Position numbers and translations under genes: made by a program. A DNA stretch of 64,000 bases from Anderseniella sp963700885 (GTDB taxonomy: Bacteria; Pseudomonadota; Alphaproteobacteria; Rhizobiales; Aestuariivirgaceae): positions 124,001 to 188,000 of the forward strand of contig CAVOZJ010000024.1 of assembly GCA_963700885.1 (NCBI GenBank), in the 5' to 3' direction. Positions 9,306-18,433 of the stretch are shown in pieces (the stretch's first letter is position 1; each line of letters starts with the position of its first letter). The notes under the pieces were generated by a model. It was not told the DNA's origin and searched no databases. It saw nothing but the letters and a program-made list of their open reading frames with translations.

Positions 9306-11444
9306 ATGAGTTCGACACTCTGGTTTATTATAGCCTGCGGTATCCTGTCCATCGTCTATGCCATCTGGGCTACCAAGTCCGTTTTGGCGGCTGATGCAGG
9401 CAATGCCCGCATGCAGGAAATTGCCGGCGCTATTCGTGAAGGCGCCACGGCCTACCTCAATCGACAGTACTCAACCATCGCAATCGTTGGTGCGGTGGTG
9501 TTCGTTGTAGCATTTGCTTTGCTTGGTGCATTGGCGGCATTCGGCTTCCTGGTTGGCGCTGTACTATCCGGCGCAGCAGGTTTCATCGGCATGCATGTTT
9601 CAGTGCGCGCCAATGTCAGGACCGCGCAGGCTGCATCAAAGAGCCTTGCAGATGGTCTGGAAATTGCCTTTAAATCCGGCGCGATTACAGGCCTGCTCGT
9701 GGCTGGTCTCGCCCTGTTGGGTGTGGCGGTGTATTTCTGGATACTCACCGGTCCAATGGGCTATGCCGCAACTGACCGTGTGGTTATTGATGCTCTGGTT
9801 GCCCTGGGTTTCGGTGCGTCCCTGATCTCGATCTTCGCTCGTTTGGGCGGTGGTATCTTCACCAAGGGGGCTGATGTCGGTGGCGACCTTGTTGGCAAGG
9901 TTGAAGCCGGTATTCCCGAAGACGATCCGCGCAATCCGGCAACAATCGCCGATAACGTTGGCGACAATGTCGGCGACTGTGCCGGCATGGCGGCTGACTT
10001 GTTTGAAACCTATGCAGTTACTGTCGTAGCGACCATGGTTCTGGCATCGATCTTCTTTACGGGCGATGCAGCGATTAATCTGATGCTGTTTCCGATGCTG
10101 ATTGGTGCGGTGTGCGTTGTCACGTCAATCATCGGCACTTTCTTCGTAAAGCTGGGTGCCAACAACTCGATCATGGGTGCGTTGTACAAGGGCTTTGTCG
10201 CGACTTCGGTGCTGTCGGCTGTTGCCATGGCAGGTATCGTTTGGGGCTGGCTGGGTGCAGACTCTGTTTTCACCACTTCAGGCGGCAAAACCTTCACTGG
10301 TGCCAACCTGTTCTGGTGCGGCTTCATCGGGCTTGTTGTTACCGGATTGATCATCTGGGTAACCGAATATTACACTGGCACAGAGTATCGCCCTGTACGC
10401 TCGATTGCACAGGCGTCTGTCTCCGGACATGGTACCAATGTAATTCAGGGACTTGCCATTTCTCTCGAAGCAACCGCAATTCCGGCCCTTATAATTATTG
10501 GCGGCATCATCTCCACATTTGCACTGGCTGGTCTGTTTGGTATCGCCATCGCCGTAACTGCCATGCTGGCGGTAGCTGGTGTGGTCGTTGCTCTTGATGC
10601 CTTTGGCCCGGTTACCGACAATGCCGGTGGCATTGCCGAGATGGCTGATCTTCCATCGGAAGTGCGTCAGACGACCGACGCGCTCGATGCTGTCGGAAAC
10701 ACCACAAAGGCAGTCACCAAGGGCTACGCAATCGGTTCGGCCGGTCTTGGTGCGCTGGTGCTGTTTGCCGCGTACACCGAAGACCTCAAGTTCTTCGCCG
10801 CAAATGCAACACCGGGCAGTTTTTTTGAGGGTGTGACGGTCGACTTCACATTGTCAAATCCCTACGTGGTGGTTGGTCTCCTGTTTGGCGGCCTCCTTCC
10901 ATACCTGTTTGGCGGCATTGCAATGACTGCTGTCGGCCGTGCAGCTGGTGCGGTTGTTGAAGAAGTCCGCCGCCAGTTCAAGGAAAAACCGGGAATCATG
11001 AAGGGCACTGAAAAACCCGATTATGGACGCGCGGTGGATATGTTGACCCGGGCCGCCATAAAGGAAATGATCATTCCTTCACTGTTGCCGGTTCTGTCAC
11101 CAGTCGTGTGTTTCTATTTCGTGTATGCCATAACCGGCGACAAGAGTCAGGGTTTTGCAGCATTGGGTGCGATGTTGCTCGGAGTAATCGTCAATGGCCT
11201 GTTCGTTGCTGTCTCCATGACTGCAGGCGGCGGCGCCTGGGACAATGCCAAGAAGTCATTTGAAGATGGTTTTGTCGACAAGGATGGTGTCAGGCATGAG
11301 AAGGGCTCGGAAGCCCACAAGGCATCAGTCACCGGCGACACGGTTGGCGACCCTTACAAGGATACCGCTGGCCCTGCAGTAAACCCTATGATCAAGATTA
11401 CCAATATCGTAGCGCTGTTGCTGCTGGCGGTCCTGGCTCACTGA
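9306..11444 (+). CDS. hppA: K+-independent H+-translocating inorganic pyrophosphatase
   Basis: A 712-residue polytopic membrane pyrophosphatase that couples PPi hydrolysis to proton export. The catalytic loops are intact: DVGGDLVGKVEAGIPEDDPR, NPATIADNVGDNVGDCAGMAADLFE, and the C-terminal DTVGDPYKDTAGPAVNP. The subtype-determining motif reads GNTTKAVTKGYAIGSAG, that is, Lys where K+-dependent enzymes have Ala; by established family rules this is the K+-independent proton-pumping class. A 245-base upstream region separates it from the MFS gene and a strong terminator follows. Confidence 0.96.
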   Translation: MSSTLWFIIACGILSIVYAIWATKSVLAADAGNARMQEIAGAIREGATAYLNRQYSTIAIVGAVVFVVAFALLGALAAFGFLVGAVLSGAAGFIGMHVSVRANVRTAQAASKSLADGLEIAFKSGAITGLLVAGLALLGVAVYFWILTGPMGYAATDRVVIDALVALGFGASLISIFARLGGGIFTKGADVGGDLVGKVEAGIPEDDPRNPATIADNVGDNVGDCAGMAADLFETYAVTVVATMVLASIFFTGDAAINLMLFPMLIGAVCVVTSIIGTFFVKLGANNSIMGALYKGFVATSVLSAVAMAGIVWGWLGADSVFTTSGGKTFTGANLFWCGFIGLVVTGLIIWVTEYYTGTEYRPVRSIAQASVSGHGTNVIQGLAISLEATAIPALIIIGGIISTFALAGLFGIAIAVTAMLAVAGVVVALDAFGPVTDNAGGIAEMADLPSEVRQTTDALDAVGNTTKAVTKGYAIGSAGLGALVLFAAYTEDLKFFAANATPGSFFEGVTVDFTLSNPYVVVGLLFGGLLPYLFGGIAMTAVGRAAGAVVEEVRRQFKEKPGIMKGTEKPDYGRAVDMLTRAAIKEMIIPSLLPVLSPVVCFYFVYAITGDKSQGFAALGAMLLGVIVNGLFVAVSMTAGGGAWDNAKKSFEDGFVDKDGVRHEKGSEAHKASVTGDTVGDPYKDTAGPAVNPMIKITNIVALLLLAVLAH

Positions 11445-11462
11445 GATTTGACCAGACAAAGC

Positions 11463-11497
11463 AAACCCCTGTGCAATGAACAATCGCACGGGGGTTT
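11463..11497 (+). terminator. rho-independent terminator after hppA
   Basis: AAACCCCTGTGC pairs with GCACGGGGGTTT around an 11-base loop. It lies between hppA and the convergent bamE gene and may serve both strands. Confidence 0.75.
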
Positions 11498-11550
11498 CCA
11501 GTTTTGGATTGCAGTGCTTCTCGGGTTCACCCAGCTGTACCTGGCAGATT

Positions 11551-12051
11551 TTACTGTCCGATTGGGCCATTGCTCTTCGGCGGACCGGTGTCATTCGGGG
11601 TAAATGTGCCCAGATTGCCGAACAACTGCTGAAGGATAGTCAACTCACGACCGCGAGAAGGTGTTTCGCGGGAGTTCATATCGATGACCCTGCCATCCTG
11701 CAGTGTATACTGCCCAAAACTCTGCACCTGGTTCAACTGGCTGAACCTGACTGCAAGAATTTGCCTGTCCAGTTCCTCATTTTCGAGAAAGGCGCTCGTT
11801 TTGACTCGTGACGAAATATAATAAAAGCTGTCACCTTGATACTGCACTGTGGCAGTTGTTGACGGAGAGCCCAGGGCGCCGCGAACTTCTTCCTTCGTCA
11901 TGCCAATTTGCAGTTTTTGCATATCCTGGTCCCGCACCTGGTATCCCCGGTGTTCGATATCACGCGAACAACCCGCCAGAACGGCCGTTGCAGTCAGGAT
12001 TAGACCGGCACTCAGTAAAGTCTTGCGGAGACTATTCGATGCAGGTGGCAT
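11551..12051 (-). CDS. bamE: outer-membrane assembly lipoprotein BamE (OmlA/SmpA)
   Basis: About 166 residues. A lipoprotein signal peptide ends in the lipobox LAGC, so the mature protein is lipidated and placed in the outer membrane. The SmpA/OmlA domain follows, with GMTKEEVRGALGSPSTTATVQYQGDSFYYISS. BamE is the small accessory subunit of the BAM complex that folds beta-barrel proteins. The start at 12051 gives a normal signal peptide. It is divergent from the ubiquinol-cytochrome c chaperone gene, an arrangement common in Rhizobiales. Confidence 0.9.
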   Translation of the reverse strand: MPPASNSLRKTLLSAGLILTATAVLAGCSRDIEHRGYQVRDQDMQKLQIGMTKEEVRGALGSPSTTATVQYQGDSFYYISSRVKTSAFLENEELDRQILAVRFSQLNQVQSFGQYTLQDGRVIDMNSRETPSRGRELTILQQLFGNLGTFTPNDTGPPKSNGPIGQ

Positions 12052-12198
12052 ACTGGGCTTGAAGGTTCGCACGTAACCTACCACTTGTGTTGCGGCCAAT
12101 TGAAACTGGTTGGCCAATAGCAGCCGTATCGGCTGCTGGTTATTCTCAAGCCACGATGCTTGTGGCTGCAAACTGAATTCTGTTTCACCTGGTTCTGC

Positions 12199-12735
12199 AT
12201 GATACTGAAAAGCTTATTTTCCCGCACGCACGAACTGACTCCCGTCAGAACCGTCTACGAGGCGATTGTGGCACGGGCACGGCAGACAGAACTGTACTCC
12301 AGTCTCGGAGTGCCTGATACCATTGATGGGCGGTTCGATATGATTATTCTGCATAATGATGCCGTGATGTGCCATATGCAGGCTGGTGAAGAGCTCGACA
12401 GGGCTTTTGCTCAGACGCTGATTGACGAATTGTTTCGCGACATGGACAGGTCTTTGCGCGAGATGGGTGTTGGTGACATGGGCGTCGGAAAAAGGGTCAA
12501 GAAAATGGCCACGGTGTACTATGGCCGAGCCAGTGCATATGCCCAGGCGCGAATTACTGGGGACAGGTCACTGACAACCGCTCTGGTGAGAAATGTTTTT
12601 GCAGGCGATGAAGCACATACAGCCAGCGCAGAGCGCCTTGCCAGGTATGCCGGACGCCTTCATGACGCCGTTGTCTCGATGGATCGCAGCCAAATTCGGG
12701 ACGGCAAGCTTGATCTTCCCAAACTGCGCCCGTGA
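12199..12735 (+). CDS. ubiquinol-cytochrome c chaperone family protein
   Basis: About 179 residues matching the CBP3-like chaperone family, which assists assembly of the cytochrome bc1 complex. The opening LTPVRTVYEAIVARARQTELYSSLGVPDTIDGRFDMIILH and FRDMDRSLREMGVGDMGVGKRVKKM are characteristic. I chose the ATG at 12199 to give the usual short N-terminus. It is followed 30 bases later by the DUF177 gene, probably in one transcript. Confidence 0.9.
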   Translation: MILKSLFSRTHELTPVRTVYEAIVARARQTELYSSLGVPDTIDGRFDMIILHNDAVMCHMQAGEELDRAFAQTLIDELFRDMDRSLREMGVGDMGVGKRVKKMATVYYGRASAYAQARITGDRSLTTALVRNVFAGDEAHTASAERLARYAGRLHDAVVSMDRSQIRDGKLDLPKLRP

Positions 12736-12765
12736 CTATGATCAACCTAACTGGATGAAGTGTGC

Positions 12766-13308
12766 ATGACTGTGAACCTGGAATTTTCCCGCCCGTTCAA
12801 TGTTCGTGAGATGGCCCCGGAGGGCGTGACGGAAACCATAAATGCCACCCTTGACGAGTGCGACGCGATCGCGGCCAGATTTGGTGTTGGGTGCGTGCGT
12901 TCACTGTCTGCGACCATGAACATTCAGTCGTGGAAACGCGGTAGTTTTCGGGTGCGTGGTGACGCATCAGCAAGGATCACGCAAATCTGTGTCGTGACAC
13001 TGGAGCCGTTTGAGCAGGTTGTTCATGCAAGCCTGGATCAGGTATTTGTCGAGAAGTCCAGTAAGCTTGCGGTCGATGAAGCTGACATAGTTGTATCAAT
13101 TGATGAAGACGACATCGGTTATATTGATGAGGGTAGTATAGAACTGGGAGAGTTGGCTGTTGAGGCCCTGTGTCTGGAAATTGATCCATACCCTCGAAAG
13201 CAAGGTGCTGTATTTTCGCTATCAGCAACCGGCGAGACAGTTGATGAAGCAAACAGGAAAAATCCGTTTGCAGTGTTGAAACAATTGAAACCGGAACAGG
13301 GCGAATAA
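12766..13308 (+). CDS. YceD/DUF177 family protein
   Basis: About 180 residues of the DUF177 (YceD, 23S rRNA accumulation) family. The signature acidic centre DEADIVVSIDEDDIGYIDEGSIELGELAVEALCLEIDPYPRK and the C-terminal NPFAVLKQLK are present. In many bacteria yceD precedes rpmF and plsX; here rpmF is absent and plsX follows directly. The start has a GGATGAAG site. Confidence 0.9.
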   Translation: MTVNLEFSRPFNVREMAPEGVTETINATLDECDAIAARFGVGCVRSLSATMNIQSWKRGSFRVRGDASARITQICVVTLEPFEQVVHASLDQVFVEKSSKLAVDEADIVVSIDEDDIGYIDEGSIELGELAVEALCLEIDPYPRKQGAVFSLSATGETVDEANRKNPFAVLKQLKPEQGE

Positions 13309-13397
13309 GCTGCCTTCGGGCACAATCAACACTTATCTGTTGTGTCCATGCCGCAAACCACTATCCTTTGTAGCTCGACAAACTAGGGGCACACGGA

Positions 13398-14474
13398 TTG
13401 AAAACCGATTCCGGAGACATAATAATTGCGCTTGACGCTATGGGTGGCGACAACGGAGCACCTGTTGTGCTGAACGGCGCAGCCAAGGCACTTGCGGACA
13501 GACCGGAGTTGAGATTTGTCCTGTTTGGAGATGAAAAGATTATCGCCGCTGAACTCGAACAGCTTCCTGCTCTGAAAGCCCGTTCGGTTGTGCACCACAG
13601 TGAAGTGGCAATTGCCATGGATGACAAGCCCTCCCAGGCTATCCGGAGGGGCCGCAAGACGTCCAGCATGTGGCAGGCAATCGATTCTGTGAAACAGGGT
13701 GAATCCCACGCAGCAGTTTCAGCAGGTAACACGGGCGCGTTGATGGCAATGGCCAAGGTGGTGTTGAAAACAACCGCAGGAGTTTCCAGGCCCGCCATTG
13801 CCGGTATATGGCCTACCTTGCGGGGCCGTAGCATTGTTCTGGACATGGGAGCAACCGTTGGTGCCGATGCGGATCAACTGGTTTCAAATGCCATTATGGG
13901 TGCGGCAATGGCTCGTTGCCTGTTTGGCATCAGAAAGCCTATGGTGGGCCTGCTCAATATCGGTGTTGAAGAAGTAAAGGGCGTTGAAGCGGTTCGTGAA
14001 GCAGGTGCATTACTGCGCGCGGCCGAATTGCCACTTGAATACAAGGGCTTCGTTGAGGGAACCGATATCGGGACGGGCAAGGTAGACGTGATCGTTACGG
14101 AAGGTTTCAGTGGCAATATTGCCTTGAAAACAGCAGAAGGCACTGCTCATCAGATTATTGCCGTTTTACGTGAAGAAATATCTCGATCGCTTGTGAGTAA
14201 AATCGGCGCGCTGTTTGCAAAAGGTGCGCTTTCGCGTTTAAAGAAGCGACTGGATCCGCGTTCTTACAATGGTGGCGTATTTCTGGGATTGAACGGCGTT
14301 GTTGTTAAAAGCCACGGCGGAACGGATTCGTTTGGTTTTTCATCTGCCATCCATGTTGCGGCTGACATGGTGGCCAATGATCTCGTGGACAGAATTGACA
14401 GAGGCATGGAACTTGCCCCACACGAGCATCACGAACACACAGATGCGGAGGCCCAGGTGGCCAATGCAGGCTGA
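13398..14474 (+). CDS. plsX: phosphate acyltransferase PlsX
   Basis: A 358-residue enzyme that makes acyl-phosphate from acyl-ACP for phospholipid synthesis at the membrane. Recognisable motifs are IIIALDAMGGDNGAP at the start, AAVSAGNTGALMAMAK, and VIVTEGFSGNIALKT. Translation appears to begin at a TTG (13398) preceded by AGGGG; no suitable ATG exists before the conserved IALDAMGGD block. It lies 20 bases before fabH, the usual plsX-fabH pair. Confidence 0.96.
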   Translation: MKTDSGDIIIALDAMGGDNGAPVVLNGAAKALADRPELRFVLFGDEKIIAAELEQLPALKARSVVHHSEVAIAMDDKPSQAIRRGRKTSSMWQAIDSVKQGESHAAVSAGNTGALMAMAKVVLKTTAGVSRPAIAGIWPTLRGRSIVLDMGATVGADADQLVSNAIMGAAMARCLFGIRKPMVGLLNIGVEEVKGVEAVREAGALLRAAELPLEYKGFVEGTDIGTGKVDVIVTEGFSGNIALKTAEGTAHQIIAVLREEISRSLVSKIGALFAKGALSRLKKRLDPRSYNGGVFLGLNGVVVKSHGGTDSFGFSSAIHVAADMVANDLVDRIDRGMELAPHEHHEHTDAEAQVANAG

Positions 14475-14493
14475 GTAAGGTTAAATGGCTTAA

Positions 14494-15462
14494 ATGAAAC
14501 GCTCCGTAATCCGTTCAGTCGGATCCTACCTGCCACAACGGGTATTGACCAATGCCGAGTTGGCTGAGACGGTTGATACATCCGATGAATGGATTGTCGA
14601 ACGAACCGGCATCCGTCAACGCCATATAGCAGCCGAAGGTGAATTGACTTCTCATTTGGCGATCAAGGCAGCACAGGCAGCGTTGTCGCGTTCGGGTATA
14701 GGGGCATCAGATGTCGATCTGGTGATAGTTGCGACATCGACTCCCGATCAGACTTTTCCAGCCACGGCGGCCACCGTCCAGGGAGAGCTTGGAATTTTGC
14801 AGGGCGCCGCGTTTGACGTTCAGGCGGTTTGTTCAGGTTTCGTCTATGCTCTGACCATTGCCGATAATTTTGTGCGGACTGGCACAGCCCGCAATGCCCT
14901 GGTAATTGGCGCTGAAACGTTTTCCCGGATTCTGGATTGGACAGATCGCGGAACATGTGTGCTGTTTGGCGACGGTGCAGGTGCAGTTGTTGTCAACGCC
15001 GCCGGCGATGAAGACGATCCCGGCAAGGGCATCCTAGCGACACGCCTGCGCTCCGACGGGCGCTATCGCGACAAGCTTTATGTCGACGGTGGACCTTCGA
15101 GCACCCAGACAGTTGGTCATTTGCGCATGGAAGGCCGTGAGGTGTTCAAACATGCCGTCACCAACATTTCCGACGTGATGGGAGAAACACTCGAACAGGC
15201 AGGCGTCCAACCGGACCAGATTGACCTGTTCGTTCCACACCAGGCCAACAAGCGCATTCTCGACGGAACGGCCCGCCGCTTTGGCCTGACAACCGAAAAG
15301 GTCGTGATTACCGTCGGCCATCACGGTAATACGTCTGCTGCTTCCATCCCTCTTGCGCTGGATGTTGCGCGCGAAGATGGCCGCCTGCAACCTGACAAAC
15401 TGGTGCTCATGGAGGCCATGGGAGGGGGCTTTACCTGGGGCGCCGTACTGGTTCGGTGGTGA
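14494..15462 (+). CDS. fabH: 3-oxoacyl-ACP synthase III (FabH)
   Basis: A 322-residue ketoacyl-ACP synthase III, initiating fatty-acid synthesis by condensing acetyl-CoA with malonyl-ACP. The Cys-His-Asn catalytic triad is present: Cys113 in QAVCSGFVYAL, His in VPHQANKRI and Asn in GHHGNTSAASIPLAL. The length is normal. It is the second gene of the plsX-fabH pair, and ihfA and merR follow as in other Rhizobiales. Confidence 0.97.
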   Translation: MKRSVIRSVGSYLPQRVLTNAELAETVDTSDEWIVERTGIRQRHIAAEGELTSHLAIKAAQAALSRSGIGASDVDLVIVATSTPDQTFPATAATVQGELGILQGAAFDVQAVCSGFVYALTIADNFVRTGTARNALVIGAETFSRILDWTDRGTCVLFGDGAGAVVVNAAGDEDDPGKGILATRLRSDGRYRDKLYVDGGPSSTQTVGHLRMEGREVFKHAVTNISDVMGETLEQAGVQPDQIDLFVPHQANKRILDGTARRFGLTTEKVVITVGHHGNTSAASIPLALDVAREDGRLQPDKLVLMEAMGGGFTWGAVLVRW

Positions 15463-15601
15463 CCTCACGGAATATTTGAAACTTTAGCGGCGGGCAGGTG
15501 GATAATTCCCATAGCAAGTACTTGATCTACATACAAAGTTGAGAATTGACTCTACCCGGCAGTTGGGTGTTAGGATACAACTCCATCGAGGGGGTGGAGT
15601 C

Positions 15602-15910
15602 ATGGCAAAGACACTCACACGTGCAGATCTGAGTGAAGCGGTTCATCGCAAGGTAGGACTTTCGCGTACGGAATCTGCGGATTTGGTTAAAACGGTTCTT
15701 GATCTGATGTCCGACGCACTTGTGGATGGACAGCAGGTGAAGTTGTCGTCATTCGGTACATTCGACGTACGCGACAAGCGGCAGCGCATTGGTCGAAATC
15801 CCAAGACCGGCGAGGAGGTGCCGATTACACCTCGGCGCGTCCTGGTGTTCAGACCCAGCCAGATCATGAAAGCCATTGTAAACGGAGAGACACCGTCCGG
15901 AGAGGATTAG
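15602..15910 (+). CDS. ihfA: integration host factor alpha subunit
   Basis: A 102-residue DNA-bending protein of the HU/IHF family. The start MAKTLTRADLSEAVHRKVGLSRTE, the beta-arm segment KLSSFGTFDVRDKRQRIGRNPKTGEEVPI and the RRVLVFRPSQIMK end identify the alpha subunit. The ATG at 15602 is preceded by GGGGGTGGAG; a longer reading from 15539 is not needed. It is followed 90 bases later by a MerR-type gene, the usual neighbour. Confidence 0.95.
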   Translation: MAKTLTRADLSEAVHRKVGLSRTESADLVKTVLDLMSDALVDGQQVKLSSFGTFDVRDKRQRIGRNPKTGEEVPITPRRVLVFRPSQIMKAIVNGETPSGED

Positions 15911-15999
15911 TGACCATTGCTGGAGGGCGATTAGACAATCCGTGTGCGGTTTTTCTTCGTCCACCGGTCTGGTTTAGTGAAATCTAGAGGGGCTGGCAT

Positions 16000-16497
16000 T
16001 TGACCGACAAAGCACCGGAAGCATTCAGAACCATCTCCGAAGTGGCAGAGCAACTGGACGTGCCGCAGCACGTGTTGCGTTTCTGGGAAACCAGGTTTTC
16101 GCAAATTCGGCCCATGAAACGCGGCGGCGGCAGGCGCTACTACCGGCCTGCAGATGTTGATCTTCTTAAGGGAATCCGGACCCTTTTATACGGTGAGGGC
16201 TACACTATTCGGGGCGCCCAGAAGATTCTCAAGGACAATGGCATTGCCCACGTAACCGGTATTGGTCGCGGCGAAGTCGAGGTTGTCCCGGCCGAGGAGC
16301 CTGCCAAACCTGGCCGGAAATCAGTTGCAAAACCAACTGCCGCCGAGGCTGCAAGGGAGAAAACTGCAATGTCTGCAGTACGACAGGAAGTAACCGTTGT
16401 GCACGAGTTGACGCCGGCCCAGATCGATGAACTGCGGCTGGTGTTGACGGATCTTGCCGCAGCACGCCGGCTGCTGGTGCCAGACCAGGCCAAGTGA
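16000..16497 (+). CDS. MerR-family transcriptional regulator
   Basis: A 165-residue protein with an N-terminal MerR winged helix: FRTISEVAEQLDVPQHVLRFWETRFSQIRPMKRGGGRRYYRPADVDLLKGI. The remainder is low-complexity and alpha-helical with no sensor domain seen. Translation starts at TTG 16000, preceded by AGAGGGG. This uncharacterised MerR regulator next to ihfA is common in Rhizobiales. It marks the left border of the accessory island; the sequence after it is no longer syntenic core. Confidence 0.9.
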   Translation: MTDKAPEAFRTISEVAEQLDVPQHVLRFWETRFSQIRPMKRGGGRRYYRPADVDLLKGIRTLLYGEGYTIRGAQKILKDNGIAHVTGIGRGEVEVVPAEEPAKPGRKSVAKPTAAEAAREKTAMSAVRQEVTVVHELTPAQIDELRLVLTDLAAARRLLVPDQAK

Positions 16498-16533
16498 TAC
16501 GGGACATGGCGGGCCAGCCGCGGTCTGGAACCG

Positions 16534-16914
16534 TTACTTCGGGACCCACACCACCGGGGCCGTCACCGCAGCCATGCTAACCGTGGCGCATGGGTCATGA
16601 CCGAAGCCACCGCTTCCGCCCGTATTGCCGCCCGCAACGAAGCCACCGTCTCCACCATTGGTCACAGCACCTGGGCCTGCATTCGGGCGTGCTGATCCGG
16701 TGACCGTAACTTGGCCGTCAGTGCCAGGCTGTGAGATTGTGTCGAAAAATGTATGAGTATGGGCTGACATAACCGCCAAAGGGGTCCACTTGCCGGCATT
16801 CTTGCTTCCACTAGTGGAACCGTCATGAGGTGCAGGTTGGCCAACCTCTTTTGGAACAAAATCCCCTGTCGGCGCATCCTTTGCATCGCCTTCCCCTTCA
16901 ACAGTAGGTAGCAT
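16534..16914 (-). CDS. hypothetical glycine-rich protein (doubtful)
   Basis: An open frame of 126 residues with a Gly/Thr-rich C-terminal half (GAVTNGGDGGFVAGGNTGGSGGFGHDP). No family is recognised and no clear ribosome site is seen. It lies just downstream, on the same strand, of another low-complexity frame and the basic repeat protein, so it may be the tail of one decayed secreted-protein gene. It may equally be non-coding. Confidence 0.3.
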   Translation of the reverse strand: MLPTVEGEGDAKDAPTGDFVPKEVGQPAPHDGSTSGSKNAGKWTPLAVMSAHTHTFFDTISQPGTDGQVTVTGSARPNAGPGAVTNGGDGGFVAGGNTGGSGGFGHDPCATVSMAAVTAPVVWVPK

Positions 16915-16921
16915 TCGTTGT

Positions 16922-17597
16922 TCAATCTCGTCGAAACGGGGTCGTCTTTGTTATTGTTGTCGTTGTTGTTGAGACGCCGCCGTCCTCAGAACTGAAGTGA
17001 CGGTGGTAATGTCTGGGTCGAGTCTCCCCCGTCTTTGGTTGGGGTGGGTATTGTTGTATTGGGAACACGCCTGCCTCTAGAATCTGTATAGCCACTGCTT
17101 TCCATGGTTGCCGTTCCATGTGGCGTATCGGCGGTGTGAGTTGTGCCTGATTGATTCCCGTTACTCCAGGTAGTGCCTTCGACCCAATCGGTGGATGCCT
17201 TGCCGTCCCCAGGCGCTCCTGCCGCCCCATCATTGGTCCGTTGTCAGGGGTCGCACCAATCCGCTCACGTCCAAACCCGTCGCTGCCTGTCGGTAATTCA
17301 CCAGTACCAAAACCGGAACCGAGCAGATCACGTGCGGCCATGGCGCCTCTCAAGGCATCGAGATCAGCAGCATTTCTCATGGCGTCATTCATATTGCCAC
17401 CGGACACACGAAACACATCTACAAAGCCACCGGGGGCGTCCAGATGTCGGGGTGTTGCGCGGCTTGGTTGGATGATCGACCTTTCCGCTGATGCTTGCTT
17501 CTGGGACACTGCCTGTGACCTTTGGGTTACGTCCAATGGGCGATACCTTCCCTTCCAGGCTCATGACGCGGACGAGTCCCGCATCTTCTGATTTCAA
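16922..17597 (-). pseudogene. hypothetical protein, apparently frameshifted
   Basis: Two overlapping minus-strand frames look like parts of one gene. The first (from about 17555, MSLEGKVSPIGRNPKVTG) and the second (17536 to 16922, with APGGFVDVFRVSGGNMNDAMRNAADLDALRGAMAARD) give the most protein-like reading if joined near 17430-17450. I recognise no domain. It directly follows the stop codon of the basic repeat protein on the same strand and may have been co-transcribed with it. The joined reading is an inference. Confidence 0.35.
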
Positions 17598-18025
17598 GAC
17601 GTCAGCGGGGGTTTCCCGACTCCGCGAGAATGACTGTTAGTCGCTGCATCGTTTAGTGCGGCCTTCGCGGTTTGGGGAAGTTGGGTCTTTGGCTTCACTA
17701 CCTTTGGTCTTTGGGTCAGCTGCACAGCTGGGAGCTGCAACTTCGGCTTCATCTTGACGTTGGCAGCGCGAACTTTGACCTTCACTTTCGGTTTGATCTG
17801 GATCTTGGTAGTGCGGACTTTGACCTTCACCTTTGGCTTGATGCGAACCTTTGCTGCGCGCACCTTGACCCGTACCTTCGGTTTGGCAATTTTGATCTTG
17901 GGCCTAACCTTGACAATCTGTGGTTTGATCTTGATGCCAGCGGCATCAGCGGTTGTAAAAACGGCGGGTGTAAACAGCATCAGGCTGGCTAAGGCAGCTG
18001 AAAGCATAAGTTTGGCGGGATTCAT
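17594..18025 (-). CDS. secreted basic tandem-repeat protein
   Basis: A 143-residue protein starting at 18025 with an AGGAGA site 8 bases upstream. It begins with a clear signal peptide (MNPAKLMLSAALASLMLFTPAVFTTADAA). The mature part is dominated by alternating Lys/Arg and Val/Ile: residues 31-47 (KPQIVKVRPKIKIA-like), then three 15-residue repeats KPKVRVKVRAAKVRI, KPKVKVKVRTTKIQI and KPKVKVKVRAANVKM, then a degenerate fourth. The strict alternation of charged and hydrophobic residues suggests amphipathic beta strands. No known family is recognised. It could bind anionic polymers (DNA, LPS, polysaccharide) or act as an antimicrobial or adhesin; all of that is inference. Confidence 0.7.
   Translation of the reverse strand: MNPAKLMLSAALASLMLFTPAVFTTADAAGIKIKPQIVKVRPKIKIAKPKVRVKVRAAKVRIKPKVKVKVRTTKIQIKPKVKVKVRAANVKMKPKLQLPAVQLTQRPKVVKPKTQLPQTAKAALNDAATNSHSRGVGKPPLTS
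17750..17884 (-). repeat. three 45-bp tandem coding repeats
   Basis: Three adjacent 45-base units encode the 15-residue repeats of the secreted basic protein (residues 48-92). Units differ at several bases, so the array is not recent. Confidence 0.75.
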
Positions 18026-18433
18026 GGCGTTTCTCCTAATTGTGCGGAGACCGATCATCGGCCCTCATTATTCACAGGGTAACGCAGAGGCAACTCAGAT
18101 GATGTGTAGAATGTCACGTGGCAGTCATGGCCTTGTGAACCTTTGTGGTTTAATGCCGATTGATGACCCTTAGCTGACCTCCGGCGCAACTGGGTGAAGG
18201 TCTTAAAAGGGCTCAAAGCCGCCGAATTTCGTAGCGCAGAAAACTGGCAAAAAGGTGAACTGGAACCCAGTCGCTCGCGGCCCAAAGCCGACCTTGGGCC
18301 GTCACTCTCGACGCAGCGGTGCGCCAATCTTTCCGGACATTCGCTGCAGGAGCGAAGTGCAAGGCATTGTGGACGACAGCAACGCGGACAAAGTTACCGG
18401 TCATGTTGGTTAGTTGAAAGTCAGCTTCTGACC
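18026..18433. other. intergenic stretch left of IS1182
   Basis: I see no convincing gene here. It contains the upstream region of the basic repeat protein (promoter on the minus strand near 18030-18080). The part nearest the IS element shows no protein-like frame and may be decayed coding DNA. Confidence 0.4.

Noticed and set aside
9452..11341. Several open frames opposite hppA
   Set aside because: They are mirror frames of the pyrophosphatase gene and carry no family features.
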